Shown here piece by piece: positions 38,481-47,485 of a stretch of DNA of 64,000 bases (the first letter of the stretch is position 1; each line of letters begins with the position of its first letter). Below the pieces are notes generated by a model. That model ran no database searches. It was not told where the DNA came from and saw only the letters and a list, made by a program, of their open reading frames with translations. The position numbers and the translations under genes were made by a program. This DNA comes from Pseudomonas sp. KNUC1026 (lineage in GTDB: Bacteria > Pseudomonadota > Gammaproteobacteria > Pseudomonadales > Pseudomonadaceae), in NCBI RefSeq assembly GCF_021650705.1, contig NZ_CP087138.1, forward strand, positions 3,620,001 through 3,684,000, read 5' to 3'.

Positions 38481-39377
38481 ATGTCTAGCCTCAAGGTTCA
38501 CGCCGACGCGCTGTCACTGCTGCTGTTCACCCTGCGCAGCGGAAAACTGATGGCCATCAATTTGCTGAAGGTCAGCGAAATCATCGCCTGCCCTCCCCTG
38601 ACCCGCCTCCCGGAGTCGCATCCCTACGTCAAAGGGGTAGCGTCCTTGCGCGGCAGCACGTTGTCGGTCATCGACCTGAGCCGCGCAATCGGTGAACGGC
38701 CGCTGGCCGACCCCAACGGCGGCTGCCTGATCGTCACCGACGTCAGCCGCTCCCGCCAGGGCCTGCACGTGCAGGCAGTGAGCCGCATCATTCACTGCCT
38801 GACCACCGATATTCGACCCCGACCTTATGCGACCGGGGACCGGTCATTCATCACCGGCGTCACGGAAGTGGATGGCGCCCTGGTACAGGTGCTGGACATC
38901 GAGAAAGTCATCCACAGCATCGCGCCTGCCGAGATTCTCCCGCCCGAAGACCAGGCGCTGAACATGGAAGAGGCCGAACTGCTCGCCCACGCTCGCATCC
39001 TGGTGGTGGACGACAGCCAGGTTGCCCTGCAGCAATCGACGCTGACCCTGCGCAACCTGGGTTTGGAGTGCCGTACCGCCCGCAGCGCCCGCGAAGCGCT
39101 GGACCTGCTGCTGGAACTGCAAGGCACGCCGGGGCAGATCAACATCCTGGTGAGCGATATCGAGATGTCGGAGATGGACGGCTTCGCCCTGGCCCGCACG
39201 TTGCGCGACACACCGGACTTCCACGAGCTCTACATATTGCTGCACACCTCGCTGGACAGCGCCATGAACGCAGAACGCGCCAAGGCCGCAGGTGCCAACG
39301 CCGTGTTGACCAAGTTTTCGTCGCCTGACCTGACCGAGTCGCTGGTAAAGGCCGCGCGCACGGTGCTCAAAGGGTAA
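38481..39377 (+). CDS. cheV: chemotaxis coupling protein CheV
   Basis: CheV couples chemoreceptors to CheA and is tuned by phosphorylation. It has 298 residues: CheW-like domain (about 10-160; VKGVASLRGSTLSVIDLSRA) and a C-terminal receiver domain (about 170-298) with the acidic pair in ILVVDDSQ, the phosphoacceptor Asp in ILVSDIEMSEMDGF and the conserved Lys in LTKFSSPDL. I start it at the ATG 38481 (MSSLKVHADAL). It is separated from norR by 74 bp and overlaps the tail of the small convergent membrane gene by 11 bp. Confidence 0.92.
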   Translation: MSSLKVHADALSLLLFTLRSGKLMAINLLKVSEIIACPPLTRLPESHPYVKGVASLRGSTLSVIDLSRAIGERPLADPNGGCLIVTDVSRSRQGLHVQAVSRIIHCLTTDIRPRPYATGDRSFITGVTEVDGALVQVLDIEKVIHSIAPAEILPPEDQALNMEEAELLAHARILVVDDSQVALQQSTLTLRNLGLECRTARSAREALDLLLELQGTPGQINILVSDIEMSEMDGFALARTLRDTPDFHELYILLHTSLDSAMNAERAKAAGANAVLTKFSSPDLTESLVKAARTVLKG

Positions 39378-39639
39378 TCAGCCAACCGCCCAAGGCAACC
39401 AGGCGCTCGCCAAGCCACTGATTGGCATGCGCGTGGGCCAGCACGCCTCCCAACAGCGCGCCTATCGATAGCCAACCCAATGCCGGAAGGCGCTCCCGAG
39501 TGGCGACCCAGGTTGCTGCCACTCCGCCCGCCATTGCCAGCGCCCCGCTTTCCTCACCCGCCAGCGTGGGCAGAACGTCGAGGGCGCTGTAAACGCCCTG
39601 CCACACAAACGGCGAAAGGCCAGAGGCCAAACTGATCAT
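39367..39639 (-). CDS. small hypothetical membrane protein
   Basis: A 90-residue protein with two or three hydrophobic segments (ALAMAGGVAATWVA; LGWLSIGALLGGVLAHAHAN; LVALGGWLITL). It converges on cheV, and the two genes overlap by 11 bases at their 3' ends. No family is recognised and no clear ribosome site is seen, but the composition is that of a real membrane protein and no competing frame covers 39378-39639. Confidence 0.5.
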   Translation of the reverse strand: MISLASGLSPFVWQGVYSALDVLPTLAGEESGALAMAGGVAATWVATRERLPALGWLSIGALLGGVLAHAHANQWLGERLVALGGWLITL

Positions 39640-39864
39640 GACGGGCCACTCATCTCTACGAAACGGCCAAGTTTCATGACTCGGTTTTTCGACAGCTATT
39701 GGACGATTCCGATAACTCTGTAGGAAAAAGGTAAATTCTTACTTAAACGTTTTACTCACCCTTGTGTCTGTGTGCTGCAGCTGTCAGTGATGTCATTTTC
39801 ACGGCACACTGGCGGCCGGCGCACCGCGCTATAAAAACGCCTACTCACCCGCTCCGGTTTCTCG

Positions 39865-41027
39865 ATGCGTACGCTCACCCGTTCGATCCTTGCATGCGCC
39901 ACCCTCGCAGTCCTGGCCGGCGCCGCGCTCTGGCATACACACGCGAGCGACACGCCCGTCGCGCACACCGCGCATGCCGTGGCGGTGAAAGTTGCCATGG
40001 TCACGCAGGCCGACATCCCCCACCGGGTCGGCGGCATCGGTACCGTGCAATCGTTGCAGAGCGTGGTCATTCGCCCGCAGCTGGACGGCACGCTGATGCG
40101 CCTGTGGGTCAAGGAAGGCCAGTTCGTCGAAAAAGGCCAGATGCTGGCCAGCCTCGACGACCGTGACTGGCGCGCGCAGTTGGCGCAGGCAGAGGCTGAG
40201 CTTGCGCAGACACGCGCAGGGTTGCGGGCAGCGCAGGCGGACCTCGATCGTTACCAAAGCCTTGAGCAAGGACGACGGCATCTCGCGCCAGCAGTTGGAT
40301 CAGCAACAAGCCCAGCGTGACCGGCTGGCCGCGACGATGCTGGGCAACCAGGCTGCGGTGCAGGCTGCGCAGGTCAAGCTTTCCTTTACCCAGATTCGCT
40401 CACCGCTGGCTGGGCGCGTCGGCATTCGAAATGTCGACGTCGGCAACTTCCTGCGTGTCAGCGACACCCAAGGCCTGTTCAGCGTGACCCAGTTGAACCC
40501 GATCGCCGTGGAGTTCGCCCTGCCCCAGCAGCAGTTGCCTGTGCTGCAAACCTTGCTGCGCGCACCCACTCCAGCGCCGGTGCTGGCCCTTCCAAGCGGC
40601 GAAATGGCCACCGGCACCCCGCTCGCGATCGGCCGCCTGCTGTTGATCGACAACCAGGTGTCAGAGCAGCACCGGCACCTTGCGTGCCAAGGCTGAGTTC
40701 GACAACCGCGACCTAACGTTGTGGCCGGGCCAACTGGTCAATATCCAGCTGCAGACGCAGCTGCAGAAAGGCGCTCTGGTGATACCCAGCCGCGTCTTGC
40801 AACGAGGCATCGACGGCACATTCGTTTATCGGGTGGAAAAGGACATCGCCGAGGCAGTCCCGGTGAAGGTACTGGACCAGAACAGCGAAGTCATCGTGGT
40901 AGAAGGCGTTGCGGCAGGCGACGCCTTGATCAGCGACGGCCAGTCGCGAGTGCGCCCTGGCGCCAAGGTGCAGGTGATAGCCGATGAGCCGCCCGCGCCG
41001 CCCTCCGTGCTGGGCACTGAACCGTGA
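39865..41027 (+). CDS. RND efflux periplasmic adaptor subunit (two frame breaks)
   Basis: A membrane-fusion protein that links an inner-membrane RND pump to an outer-membrane channel. The N-terminal signal/anchor (SILACATLAVLAGAALWH) is followed by the lipoyl/barrel region (GIGTVQSLQSVVIRPQLDGT), a helical hairpin (RDRLAATMLGNQAAVQAAQV) and the C-terminal barrel (LWPGQLVNIQLQTQLQKGAL, VIPSRVLQRGIDGTFVYRVE). Two surplus bases split it: one at 40260-40261 (restores YQSLSKDDGISRQQLD) and one near 40661-40666 (restores STGTLRAKAEFDNRD). The corrected length is 386 residues. The stop overlaps the permease GTG start. Confidence 0.85.
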
Positions 41028-44000
41028 GCCGCGCGCCCTCCGCCTGGTGCATCCGCCACCCCATCGCTACCTTGTTGCTGACCACCGCGCTGGTGCTGCT
41101 GGGCGCACTGGCCTTTCCACGGTTGGCGCTGGCGCCGCTGCCGGAGGCCGAGTTCCCGACCTTGCAGGTCAGCGCCCAGTTGCCCGGGGCCAGCCCGCAG
41201 ACCATGGCAAGCTCGGTGGCAACGCCGTTGGAGGTGCAATTCAGCGCCATCCCCGGCATCACTCAGATGACATCGAACAGCGCGTTGGGCTCCACTACCC
41301 TGACGTTGATGTTCAACCTGAACAAGAACATCGACGCCGCTGCGCAGGAAGTGCAGGCCGCCATCAACACCGCCGCCGGCAAGCTGCCGCGCGACCTGCC
41401 CAACCTCCCCACCTGGCGCAAGGTCAACCCGGCCGACAGCCCGGTCCTGATACTCGGTGTAAGCTCGCGCAGCCTCACCGGCCCGCAACTGAGCGACGCC
41501 GTCGAAACCCTGCTGGCCCGGCAGATCAGCCAGATCGAAGGCGTAGGCCAGGTCAGCATCATCGGCCAGCAGCGCCCGGCGATTCGTGTGCAGGCCAAGG
41601 CTGACCGCCTGGCAAGCCTGGGCCTGACCCTGGCGGATCTGCGCCAGGCCATCCAGGCGACCAGCCTTAACCTGGCCAAGGGTGCGCTTTACGGGGACAG
41701 CCGCATCTCCACGCTCAGCGCCAATGACCAGTTGTTCGAGCCTGAGGAGTACGCCGAGCTGATCGTCGCCTACCGAAATGGCGCCGCCATTCGCCTCGGT
41801 GACGTGGCGACGGTACGTGCCGGTGCGGAGAACGACTACGTGCAGGCCTGGTCGGCCAACCAGCCGGGGGTGAACCTGGTGATCTCGCGCCAGCCTGGCG
41901 CCAACATCGTCGACACCGTAGAGCGCGTCCAGGCGGCGCTGCCTGCGCTGAAGGCCGGGCTGCCGGCCACGCTGGACATCGAAACCCTCAACGACCGCAC
42001 CCAGACCATTCGCTCATCGTTGCACGAGGTGGAGCTCACGCTTGGCATCGCCATCGTGCTGGTCATCGCAGTCATGGCGCTGTTCCTGCGCCAGCTCTCG
42101 GCGACCTTGATCGTTTGCGCCGTGCTGGGCGTGTCGCTGATCGCCACCTTCGCGCTGATGTACGTCATGGGGTTCACCCTGAACAACCTGACGCTGATGG
42201 CGATCGTGATCGCTGTGGGCTTCGTGGTCGACGACGCCATTGTCGTGGTGGAGAACATCCATCGCCATCTGGAAGCCGGCGAGCCCCGGCGCGAAGCCGC
42301 ACTAAAAGGCAGCGCAGAGATTGGCTTCACTGTGGTCTCGATCAGCTTCTCGCTGATCGCCGCGTTCATTCCGTTGCTGTTCATGGGGGGCGTGGTCGGG
42401 CGCCTGTTCAAGGAGTTCGCCTTGACCGCCACCGGCACCATCGTGGTGTCGGTGATCGTATCGCTGACCCTCGCCCCTACCCTGGCGGCCATGTTCATGA
42501 ACGCGCCCAAGCCCCACCCCCAAGGCAAGCACGGCGCCAGCGAACGATTGATGGCGGGCTACGAGCGGGCACTCAACGCGGCGCTGAATCATCCACGCAC
42601 GATGCTGGCCCTGTTCGGCGCCTCACTGGCGCTGGCGATGGCAGGCTACCTGTTCATTCCCAAAGGCTTTTTCCCGGTGCAGGACACAGGCTTCGTGCTC
42701 GGCACCAGCGAGGCGGCAGCGGATATTTCCTATCCCGACATGCTGGCCAAGCATCAGGCGCTGGCGCGCATCATCGCTGCCGACCCTGCGGTGCGGACCT
42801 GGTCGCACTCGGTGGGTGTCAGCGGCAGCAACCAGGCAGTTGCAACGGGCCGCTTCTGGATCTCGCTCAAACCGCGCGAGCAGCGCGATGTGTCGGCGAG
42901 CGAGTTCATCGACCGCATTCGCGGCCAACTGGCCCAGGTGCCGGGGATCGTGCTGTACCTGCGCGCTGGCCAGGATATCAACCTGGGCGTCGGTGCCAGC
43001 CGAGGCCAATATCAATACGTGCTCAAGAGCAATGACGGCGGTGCGCTCAACTTCTGGGCCGAACGCCTGACCGACACCTTGCGCAAGATGCCAGCGTTTC
43101 GTGACCTTTCCAACGACCTGCAATTGGGCGCCAACGTCACCCCGATCCAGATCGACCGGCGTGCGGCTGCGCGCTTCGGAATCACTACCGCCGATGTGGA
43201 CCAGGCGCTTTACGACGCGTTTGGCCAACGGCAGATCAGTGAATTCCAGACCGATACCAACCAGTACAAGGTGGTGCTGGAGCTGGACGCCGCCCAGCGC
43301 GGCCAGGCACAGAGCCTGAACTGGTTCTACCTGCGCTCGCCGCTGACGGGTGAGCAGGTACCCATGGCTGCGCTGGCGCACGTTGGCACACCGCTGAACG
43401 GCCCATTGTCGATCGCCCATGACGGCATGTTCCCCGCCGCCAACCTCTCGTTCAACCTGGCGCGCGGCGCGTCGCTGGGCGATGCGGTCGAGCAACTCCA
43501 GCAGGCCGAGAAGGACATCGGCCTGCCGGCAAACGTGACTGGCAGTTTCCAGGGTGCAGCCCAGGCCTTTCGCAGCTCTCTGGCCAGCCAGCCGTGGCTG
43601 ATCCTGGCGGCACTGGTGGCGGTGTACATCATTCTCGGTGTGCTTTACGAAAGCCTGGTCCACCCCTTGACGATCATCTCCACCCTGCCCTCGGCGGGCC
43701 TGGGTGCGCTGGCATTGCTGTGGCTCAGTGGGCAAGCCTTCACCATCATGGCGTTGATCGGGCTGGTGCTGCTGATCGGTATCGTGAAGAAAAACGGCAT
43801 CCTGCTGATCGACTTTGCACTCAACGCCCAGCGCGAAGCGGGCCTTACCCCGCGCGAAGCGATCTACCAGGCATGCCTGGCGCGGGTCAGGCCCATTGTG
43901 ATGACCACACTGGCAGCCTTGCTCGGCGCTGTGCCGCTGATGCTCGGCTACGGCAGTGGCGCCGAGCTGCGCCAGCCACTGGGCATCGCGGTGGTCGGCG

Positions 44001-44086
44001 GCCTGTTGGTGAGCCAGTTGCTCACATTGTTCACCACGCCGATCATCTATTTGCAGCTCGAACACCTGTTTCATCGGCGCCGATAA
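41024..44086 (+). CDS. RND efflux permease
   Basis: A 1020-residue inner-membrane proton-driven multidrug exporter of the HAE1-like RND family, related to the MdtB/MdtC/MuxBC group. Twelve membrane helices flank two large periplasmic loops; TM4 has the proton-relay Asp pair in VGFVVDDAIVVVENIHRHLE and TM10 the lysine in GIVKKNGILLIDFAL. The start is GTG at 41024, inside the GTGA overlap with the adaptor. No outer-membrane channel gene accompanies it, so it probably uses a shared TolC-like partner. Substrate unknown. A GGGCGC/GCGCCC hairpin begins right after the stop. Confidence 0.92.
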   Translation: MSRAPSAWCIRHPIATLLLTTALVLLGALAFPRLALAPLPEAEFPTLQVSAQLPGASPQTMASSVATPLEVQFSAIPGITQMTSNSALGSTTLTLMFNLNKNIDAAAQEVQAAINTAAGKLPRDLPNLPTWRKVNPADSPVLILGVSSRSLTGPQLSDAVETLLARQISQIEGVGQVSIIGQQRPAIRVQAKADRLASLGLTLADLRQAIQATSLNLAKGALYGDSRISTLSANDQLFEPEEYAELIVAYRNGAAIRLGDVATVRAGAENDYVQAWSANQPGVNLVISRQPGANIVDTVERVQAALPALKAGLPATLDIETLNDRTQTIRSSLHEVELTLGIAIVLVIAVMALFLRQLSATLIVCAVLGVSLIATFALMYVMGFTLNNLTLMAIVIAVGFVVDDAIVVVENIHRHLEAGEPRREAALKGSAEIGFTVVSISFSLIAAFIPLLFMGGVVGRLFKEFALTATGTIVVSVIVSLTLAPTLAAMFMNAPKPHPQGKHGASERLMAGYERALNAALNHPRTMLALFGASLALAMAGYLFIPKGFFPVQDTGFVLGTSEAAADISYPDMLAKHQALARIIAADPAVRTWSHSVGVSGSNQAVATGRFWISLKPREQRDVSASEFIDRIRGQLAQVPGIVLYLRAGQDINLGVGASRGQYQYVLKSNDGGALNFWAERLTDTLRKMPAFRDLSNDLQLGANVTPIQIDRRAAARFGITTADVDQALYDAFGQRQISEFQTDTNQYKVVLELDAAQRGQAQSLNWFYLRSPLTGEQVPMAALAHVGTPLNGPLSIAHDGMFPAANLSFNLARGASLGDAVEQLQQAEKDIGLPANVTGSFQGAAQAFRSSLASQPWLILAALVAVYIILGVLYESLVHPLTIISTLPSAGLGALALLWLSGQAFTIMALIGLVLLIGIVKKNGILLIDFALNAQREAGLTPREAIYQACLARVRPIVMTTLAALLGAVPLMLGYGSGAELRQPLGIAVVGGLLVSQLLTLFTTPIIYLQLEHLFHRRR

Positions 44087-44107
44087 GGGCGCAAAAGGCT
44101 GGCGCCC
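44087..44107 (+). terminator. hairpin after the RND operon
   Basis: GGGCGC (44087-44092) and GCGCCC (44102-44107) pair perfectly around a 9-base A-rich loop directly after the permease stop; no T tract follows. Confidence 0.5.
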
Positions 44108-44117
44108 GCGGTATTTT

Positions 44118-44131
44118 CGAACGTACGTTCG
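44118..44131. promoter_or_regulatory. 14-bp perfect palindrome
   Basis: CGAACGTACGTTCG is its own reverse complement and lies in the 227-bp spacer between the RND operon and the diguanylate cyclase gene. Its form is that of a homodimeric repressor site (TetR type). No regulator gene is adjacent. Confidence 0.5.
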
Positions 44132-44313
44132 CACCAACCTCCTTATCGAATGTCGCCAACGTGCATGTAACACATTAAAAACAAAGGCAAAACGCGCTGG
44201 AGTCGCAGCCAGCCTGCCTGCATGATCGGCGAACCGCGCTGAATGTGCAGCTTGTGAGGGGGCATCGGGGTCCCTATCATATCGCCGCCCCGACTACCGG
44301 CCGATGCCGCCCC

Positions 44314-45852
44314 ATGCCTACCACCCTGACCTCGCACAACGCCCGCGCCCAAAGGCTGCTCGCCACAGGCTGCCTGGCAGGGATCGCAGCGATCATTGCC
44401 CTGGTCACCTTCCTGCTGGCCCGTGAACACAGCCTGGCGCGCGCAACGGCAGTACGTAACTCGGCCAACATCGCGCAACTCATCGATGCCGATGTACAGC
44501 GCAACGTCGAACTGTACGACCTGGCCTTGCAGGGGCTGGCCGAAACCGTCAGCCACCCTGACTTCGCCCGCATCCCGCCACGCCTGCGGCATCAGATGCT
44601 GTTCGGCCGCGCCATCGCGGCGCCCCTGCGCGGCGACGTACTCTGGCTGGACACCGAGGGCAACGTGGTCGCCGACTCGTTGACCACGCCGCCTCGAGCG
44701 GGCAACTTTTCGGCCTGGGCGGACTTTCAGTACCTGCGTGACCACCCCGGCAATGCTCTGCACATCAGCCCACCGTTTCGCGACACCCTCGGCGACCTGG
44801 GCTGGTGCATCAGCTTCAGCCGCCGCATCGAAACAGCCGATGGCCGTTTCCTCGGCGTGGCCACCGGCGCGTTGCGGCTTGACTACTTCAATCATCTGTT
44901 CCGCGATCTGAACATCGGTGTCGATAGCAGCATCAGCCTGATCAGCGACACCGGTTACATTCTGGCGCGTGAAACCCTGGGGTCGGGAGAAGACGTAGCG
45001 GGCCAGAACTTCGCGCACTCTCCGGGCATGCGGCCTTTCCTGGAGGGTGGCCGCAGCGGCAGCCTGACTCAGATATCAGGGCTTGATGGTAAAGAGCGCG
45101 TCTACACCTATACACAGGTCGGCAAGCTACCGCTGAAGGTGGTAGTCGGCATCTCTACCGAGCAGGTGTTCGGGCCCTGGCGGCGAACCGCTGGCATGGT
45201 GGGATTCGCCACCGTCGCACTGTGCCTGGGGATTTTCATGCTTACATTGCTGCTGCGCCGCGAACTCAACCGGCGCCAGCGCGCCGAGCTGAACCTGGCC
45301 AACCTGGCCATGACCGACGGGCTTACCGGGCTTGCCAACCGCCGCAGGCTGGACCAGGCCCTGGAGCTGGAATGGCTGCGCGCCCAGCGCAACCGTGACA
45401 CGCTCGCGGTGCTGATGATCGATGTCGACCATTTCAAGGTATTCAACGAGCGCCACGGCCATCACGGCGGCGACAGTGCGCTGCGCGGCGTGGCGCAAAT
45501 CATCGGCGATTGCATCCATCGCCCCGCAGACCTTGCGGCGCGGTATGGCGGTGAAGAGTTCGTGGTAGTGCTGGCGCAAACGGAACTCTACGGCGCGCTG
45601 GTCCTTGCAGAGACCATCCGTAAAGCGGTGCAGATGCACCCGCCGATGGGCGCTGGCTTGTCGCGGGTCACCGTGAGCATCGGGGTCAGCGCATTGCGTG
45701 CTCGCCCTGGCGTGCCGCTCGACGCTCTGCTGTGCAGCGCCGACCAGGCCCTTTACCAGGCCAAGGCCGAGGGGCGTAACCGCGTGTGCTCTCTGGAGGG
45801 CGGGTTGGCTCAGGGCCCGGAGCAAAAAACGCCGGCAGAGCCGGCGCAATGA
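44314..45852 (+). CDS. membrane-bound diguanylate cyclase (GGDEF)
   Basis: A 512-residue cyclic-di-GMP synthase. An N-terminal helix (LLATGCLAGIAAIIALVTFL) precedes a periplasmic Cache-like sensor domain (about 50-280; GDVLWLDTEGNVVADSL, FRDTLGDLGWCISFSRRIE), a second helix and the GGDEF domain from about 330. The active-site loop is RYGGEEF and the feedback I-site RxxD (RPAD) stands five residues before it, so the enzyme should be active and product-inhibited. I start it at ATG 44314 (MPTTLTSHNARAQRL). Its last codons contain a terminator for the opposite strand. Confidence 0.88.
   Translation: MPTTLTSHNARAQRLLATGCLAGIAAIIALVTFLLAREHSLARATAVRNSANIAQLIDADVQRNVELYDLALQGLAETVSHPDFARIPPRLRHQMLFGRAIAAPLRGDVLWLDTEGNVVADSLTTPPRAGNFSAWADFQYLRDHPGNALHISPPFRDTLGDLGWCISFSRRIETADGRFLGVATGALRLDYFNHLFRDLNIGVDSSISLISDTGYILARETLGSGEDVAGQNFAHSPGMRPFLEGGRSGSLTQISGLDGKERVYTYTQVGKLPLKVVVGISTEQVFGPWRRTAGMVGFATVALCLGIFMLTLLLRRELNRRQRAELNLANLAMTDGLTGLANRRRLDQALELEWLRAQRNRDTLAVLMIDVDHFKVFNERHGHHGGDSALRGVAQIIGDCIHRPADLAARYGGEEFVVVLAQTELYGALVLAETIRKAVQMHPPMGAGLSRVTVSIGVSALRARPGVPLDALLCSADQALYQAKAEGRNRVCSLEGGLAQGPEQKTPAEPAQ
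45824..45846 (-). terminator. minus-strand terminator inside the end of the cyclase gene
   Basis: On the minus strand CGCCGGC-TCT-GCCGGCG (45846-45830) is followed by TTTTTT (45829-45824), a textbook rho-independent terminator. It serves the PA2169-family gene, 37 bases upstream on that strand, but its DNA is the 3' coding end of the convergent cyclase. Confidence 0.85.
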
Positions 45853-45883
45853 GGGATCCAGCATCTGCTGGCACGAGCGATGA

Positions 45884-46339
45884 TCAGCTAGCGCGGGCGA
45901 TATTACGCAACGCCTTGATTTGATCGTGGTTACGCTGAACGCCGTGGTACTGGCGCTCGACGATGGAAAACACGTTGGCCGGCAACGGCTCGGCCAAGGC
46001 CTCCTTGTAGGCCTTGAGAGCGACATCCTCGCCACGTTCGGCCTCATTGAGGATGGCCTCTTCGCTCTTGCCGGTAACCAGCGACTTCAGGTCGACCCAG
46101 CGGCGGTGAAGGTCGCCGGAAAAGCTGGTGGAGTCTTCAGGCGTGCCGCCCAGAAGGGTTACCGCCTCTTGCAACTCGCCTGCGGCAGCTGCGCATTCGT
46201 CAGAGCGTTTTACGAACAAGTTCTTGAGCTCGACGTTCTTGACATCGTCTGCACAGGTACGGAATCCTTCCTGGCCGTCCTTGCACGTCTCGATCAGATG
46301 ATTGAGTACCGATACAACGTCTTTGCCTGACTTGGTCAT
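45884..46339 (-). CDS. PA2169-family four-helix-bundle protein
   Basis: A 151-residue soluble protein of the PA2169/DUF2383 family, predicted to form a ferritin-like four-helix bundle (KDVVSVLNHLIETCKDGQEG, FRTCADDVKNVELKNLF, HRRWVDLKSLVTGKSEEAIL, NEAERGEDVALKAYKEALAE). Such genes are often stress or stationary-phase induced; no catalytic activity is established. I start it at 46339 (MTKSGKDVV) because an upstream in-frame ATG (46393) adds unrelated sequence. Confidence 0.8.
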   Translation of the reverse strand: MTKSGKDVVSVLNHLIETCKDGQEGFRTCADDVKNVELKNLFVKRSDECAAAAGELQEAVTLLGGTPEDSTSFSGDLHRRWVDLKSLVTGKSEEAILNEAERGEDVALKAYKEALAEPLPANVFSIVERQYHGVQRNHDQIKALRNIARAS

Positions 46340-46543
46340 GAGAAGTTCTCTGTTGAAGTGATGACTATCAACTTTGCAGAGGACGTGCCACATTTCGTTT
46401 TTTTGAAAAGCGCTGACAGATCAAAGGCTTAATGAAAAATTGATATTTGAAACCCCTTTGTTATGCAAGATCGAGTGAAAGACGGCATTGCAAAATGCAA
46501 TTTACTCGAAGGCTTGCCATCGCATCATTTAAAGCGCCAGATA

Positions 46544-46792
46544 ATGAATCCAAAGATGCTTGAGCAGCTCGCAACTCGAACGATGCCCTTCGGCAAATAC
46601 AAGGGGCGTGTGCTGGCAGATCTGCCAGGTCATTACCTCGCCTGGTTCGCCCGCGAAGGCTTTCCGAAAGGCGAACTGGGCACGTTGCTCGCGCTCATGC
46701 TCGAGATCGATCACAACGGCCTGAAAGCGCTGCTCGACCCGTTGCGCGGGCAAAAAAATGGGGCGCCGACCAAGCGCCCCCAAAAGCCATGA
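46544..46792 (+). CDS. DUF3820-family small protein
   Basis: An 82-residue protein with the DUF3820 signature MPFGKYKGRVLADLPGHYL and WFAREGFPKGELG, similar to the small domain sometimes joined to exonucleases. Function is unknown. The start at 46544 (MNPKMLEQL) gives the family length; an in-frame ATG at 46463 would add 27 residues. The C-terminal tail (GQKNGAPTKRPQKP) is encoded by DNA that doubles as the eda terminator. Confidence 0.78.
   Translation: MNPKMLEQLATRTMPFGKYKGRVLADLPGHYLAWFAREGFPKGELGTLLALMLEIDHNGLKALLDPLRGQKNGAPTKRPQKP
46752..46780 (-). terminator. eda terminator inside the DUF3820 gene
   Basis: On the minus strand GGGGCGC (46780-46774) and GCGCCCC (46766-46760) form a 7-bp stem, followed by A and a seven-T run (46758-46752). 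It lies 25 bases after the eda stop, within the last codons of the convergent DUF3820 gene. Confidence 0.85.
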
Positions 46793-46804
46793 AACAATCG
46801 CTCG

Positions 46805-47467
46805 TCAGCCGAGCAGCGCCAGTGCCTCGCGGCTGCATTGCTCCACCTGATCCCACTGGCCAGCCTTGATCCAGGCTTTGTCCAGCATCCAGGTGCCGCC
46901 CACGCACATGACGTTGGGCAGGCTCATGTAAGTATTGAGGTTGGAGGTATTCACGCCCCCCGTGGGGCAAAAGCGTACATCGCCAAAAGGGCCGCCGAAC
47001 GCTTTGATCGCGCCCACGCCGCCGCTGATTTCGGCAGGGAACAGCTTGAAGCGGCGGTAGCCCAAGGCGTAGCCCATCATGATTTCCGAGGCAGTCGCCA
47101 CGCCCGGCAGCAAGGGAAGCGGGCTGTCGACGCCGGCTTCGAGCATGTCCTGGGTGCAACCCGGGGTCACTACGAACTGCGCGCCCACATCTTCGACGGC
47201 CTTGAGCATGTCCCGATCCAGCACGGTGCCGGCGCCCACCAACAGGTTGGGGCGGTGCTCACGCAGCAGCTTGATGGCCTTGAGGCCGTACTGCGAGCGC
47301 AGGGTCACTTCCAATGCGGTCAACCCGCCGGCAGCCAGCGCATCGGCCAGCGGCAGGATTTCACTTTCCGAGTTGATCACGATCACCGGCAGGATCCGCG
47401 CGGTAGCGGCCAGCGCGTCGATCTGTTTGACCTTGTCCTGCATCAGGGCTTTGCGTTCAGGCGTCAT
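46805..47467 (-). CDS. eda: KHG/KDPG aldolase
   Basis: Eda splits 2-keto-3-deoxy-6-phosphogluconate into pyruvate and glyceraldehyde 3-phosphate, completing the Entner-Doudoroff pathway. It has about 220 residues, class I aldolase: the Schiff-base lysine is in YRRFKLFPAEISGG, the catalytic Glu in GGLTALEVTLRS, and GAGTVLDRDMLKAVEDVGAQ is diagnostic. As written the frame is continuous with pgl upstream; ATG 47467 (MTPERKALMQDK) has AAGGA upstream, so I treat eda as a separate gene. It ends at a terminator lying inside the neighbouring gene. Confidence 0.9.
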   Translation of the reverse strand: MTPERKALMQDKVKQIDALAATARILPVIVINSESEILPLADALAAGGLTALEVTLRSQYGLKAIKLLREHRPNLLVGAGTVLDRDMLKAVEDVGAQFVVTPGCTQDMLEAGVDSPLPLLPGVATASEIMMGYALGYRRFKLFPAEISGGVGAIKAFGGPFGDVRFCPTGGVNTSNLNTYMSLPNVMCVGGTWMLDKAWIKAGQWDQVEQCSREALALLG

Positions 47468-47485
47468 GGCGGCTGATCCTTGTTT

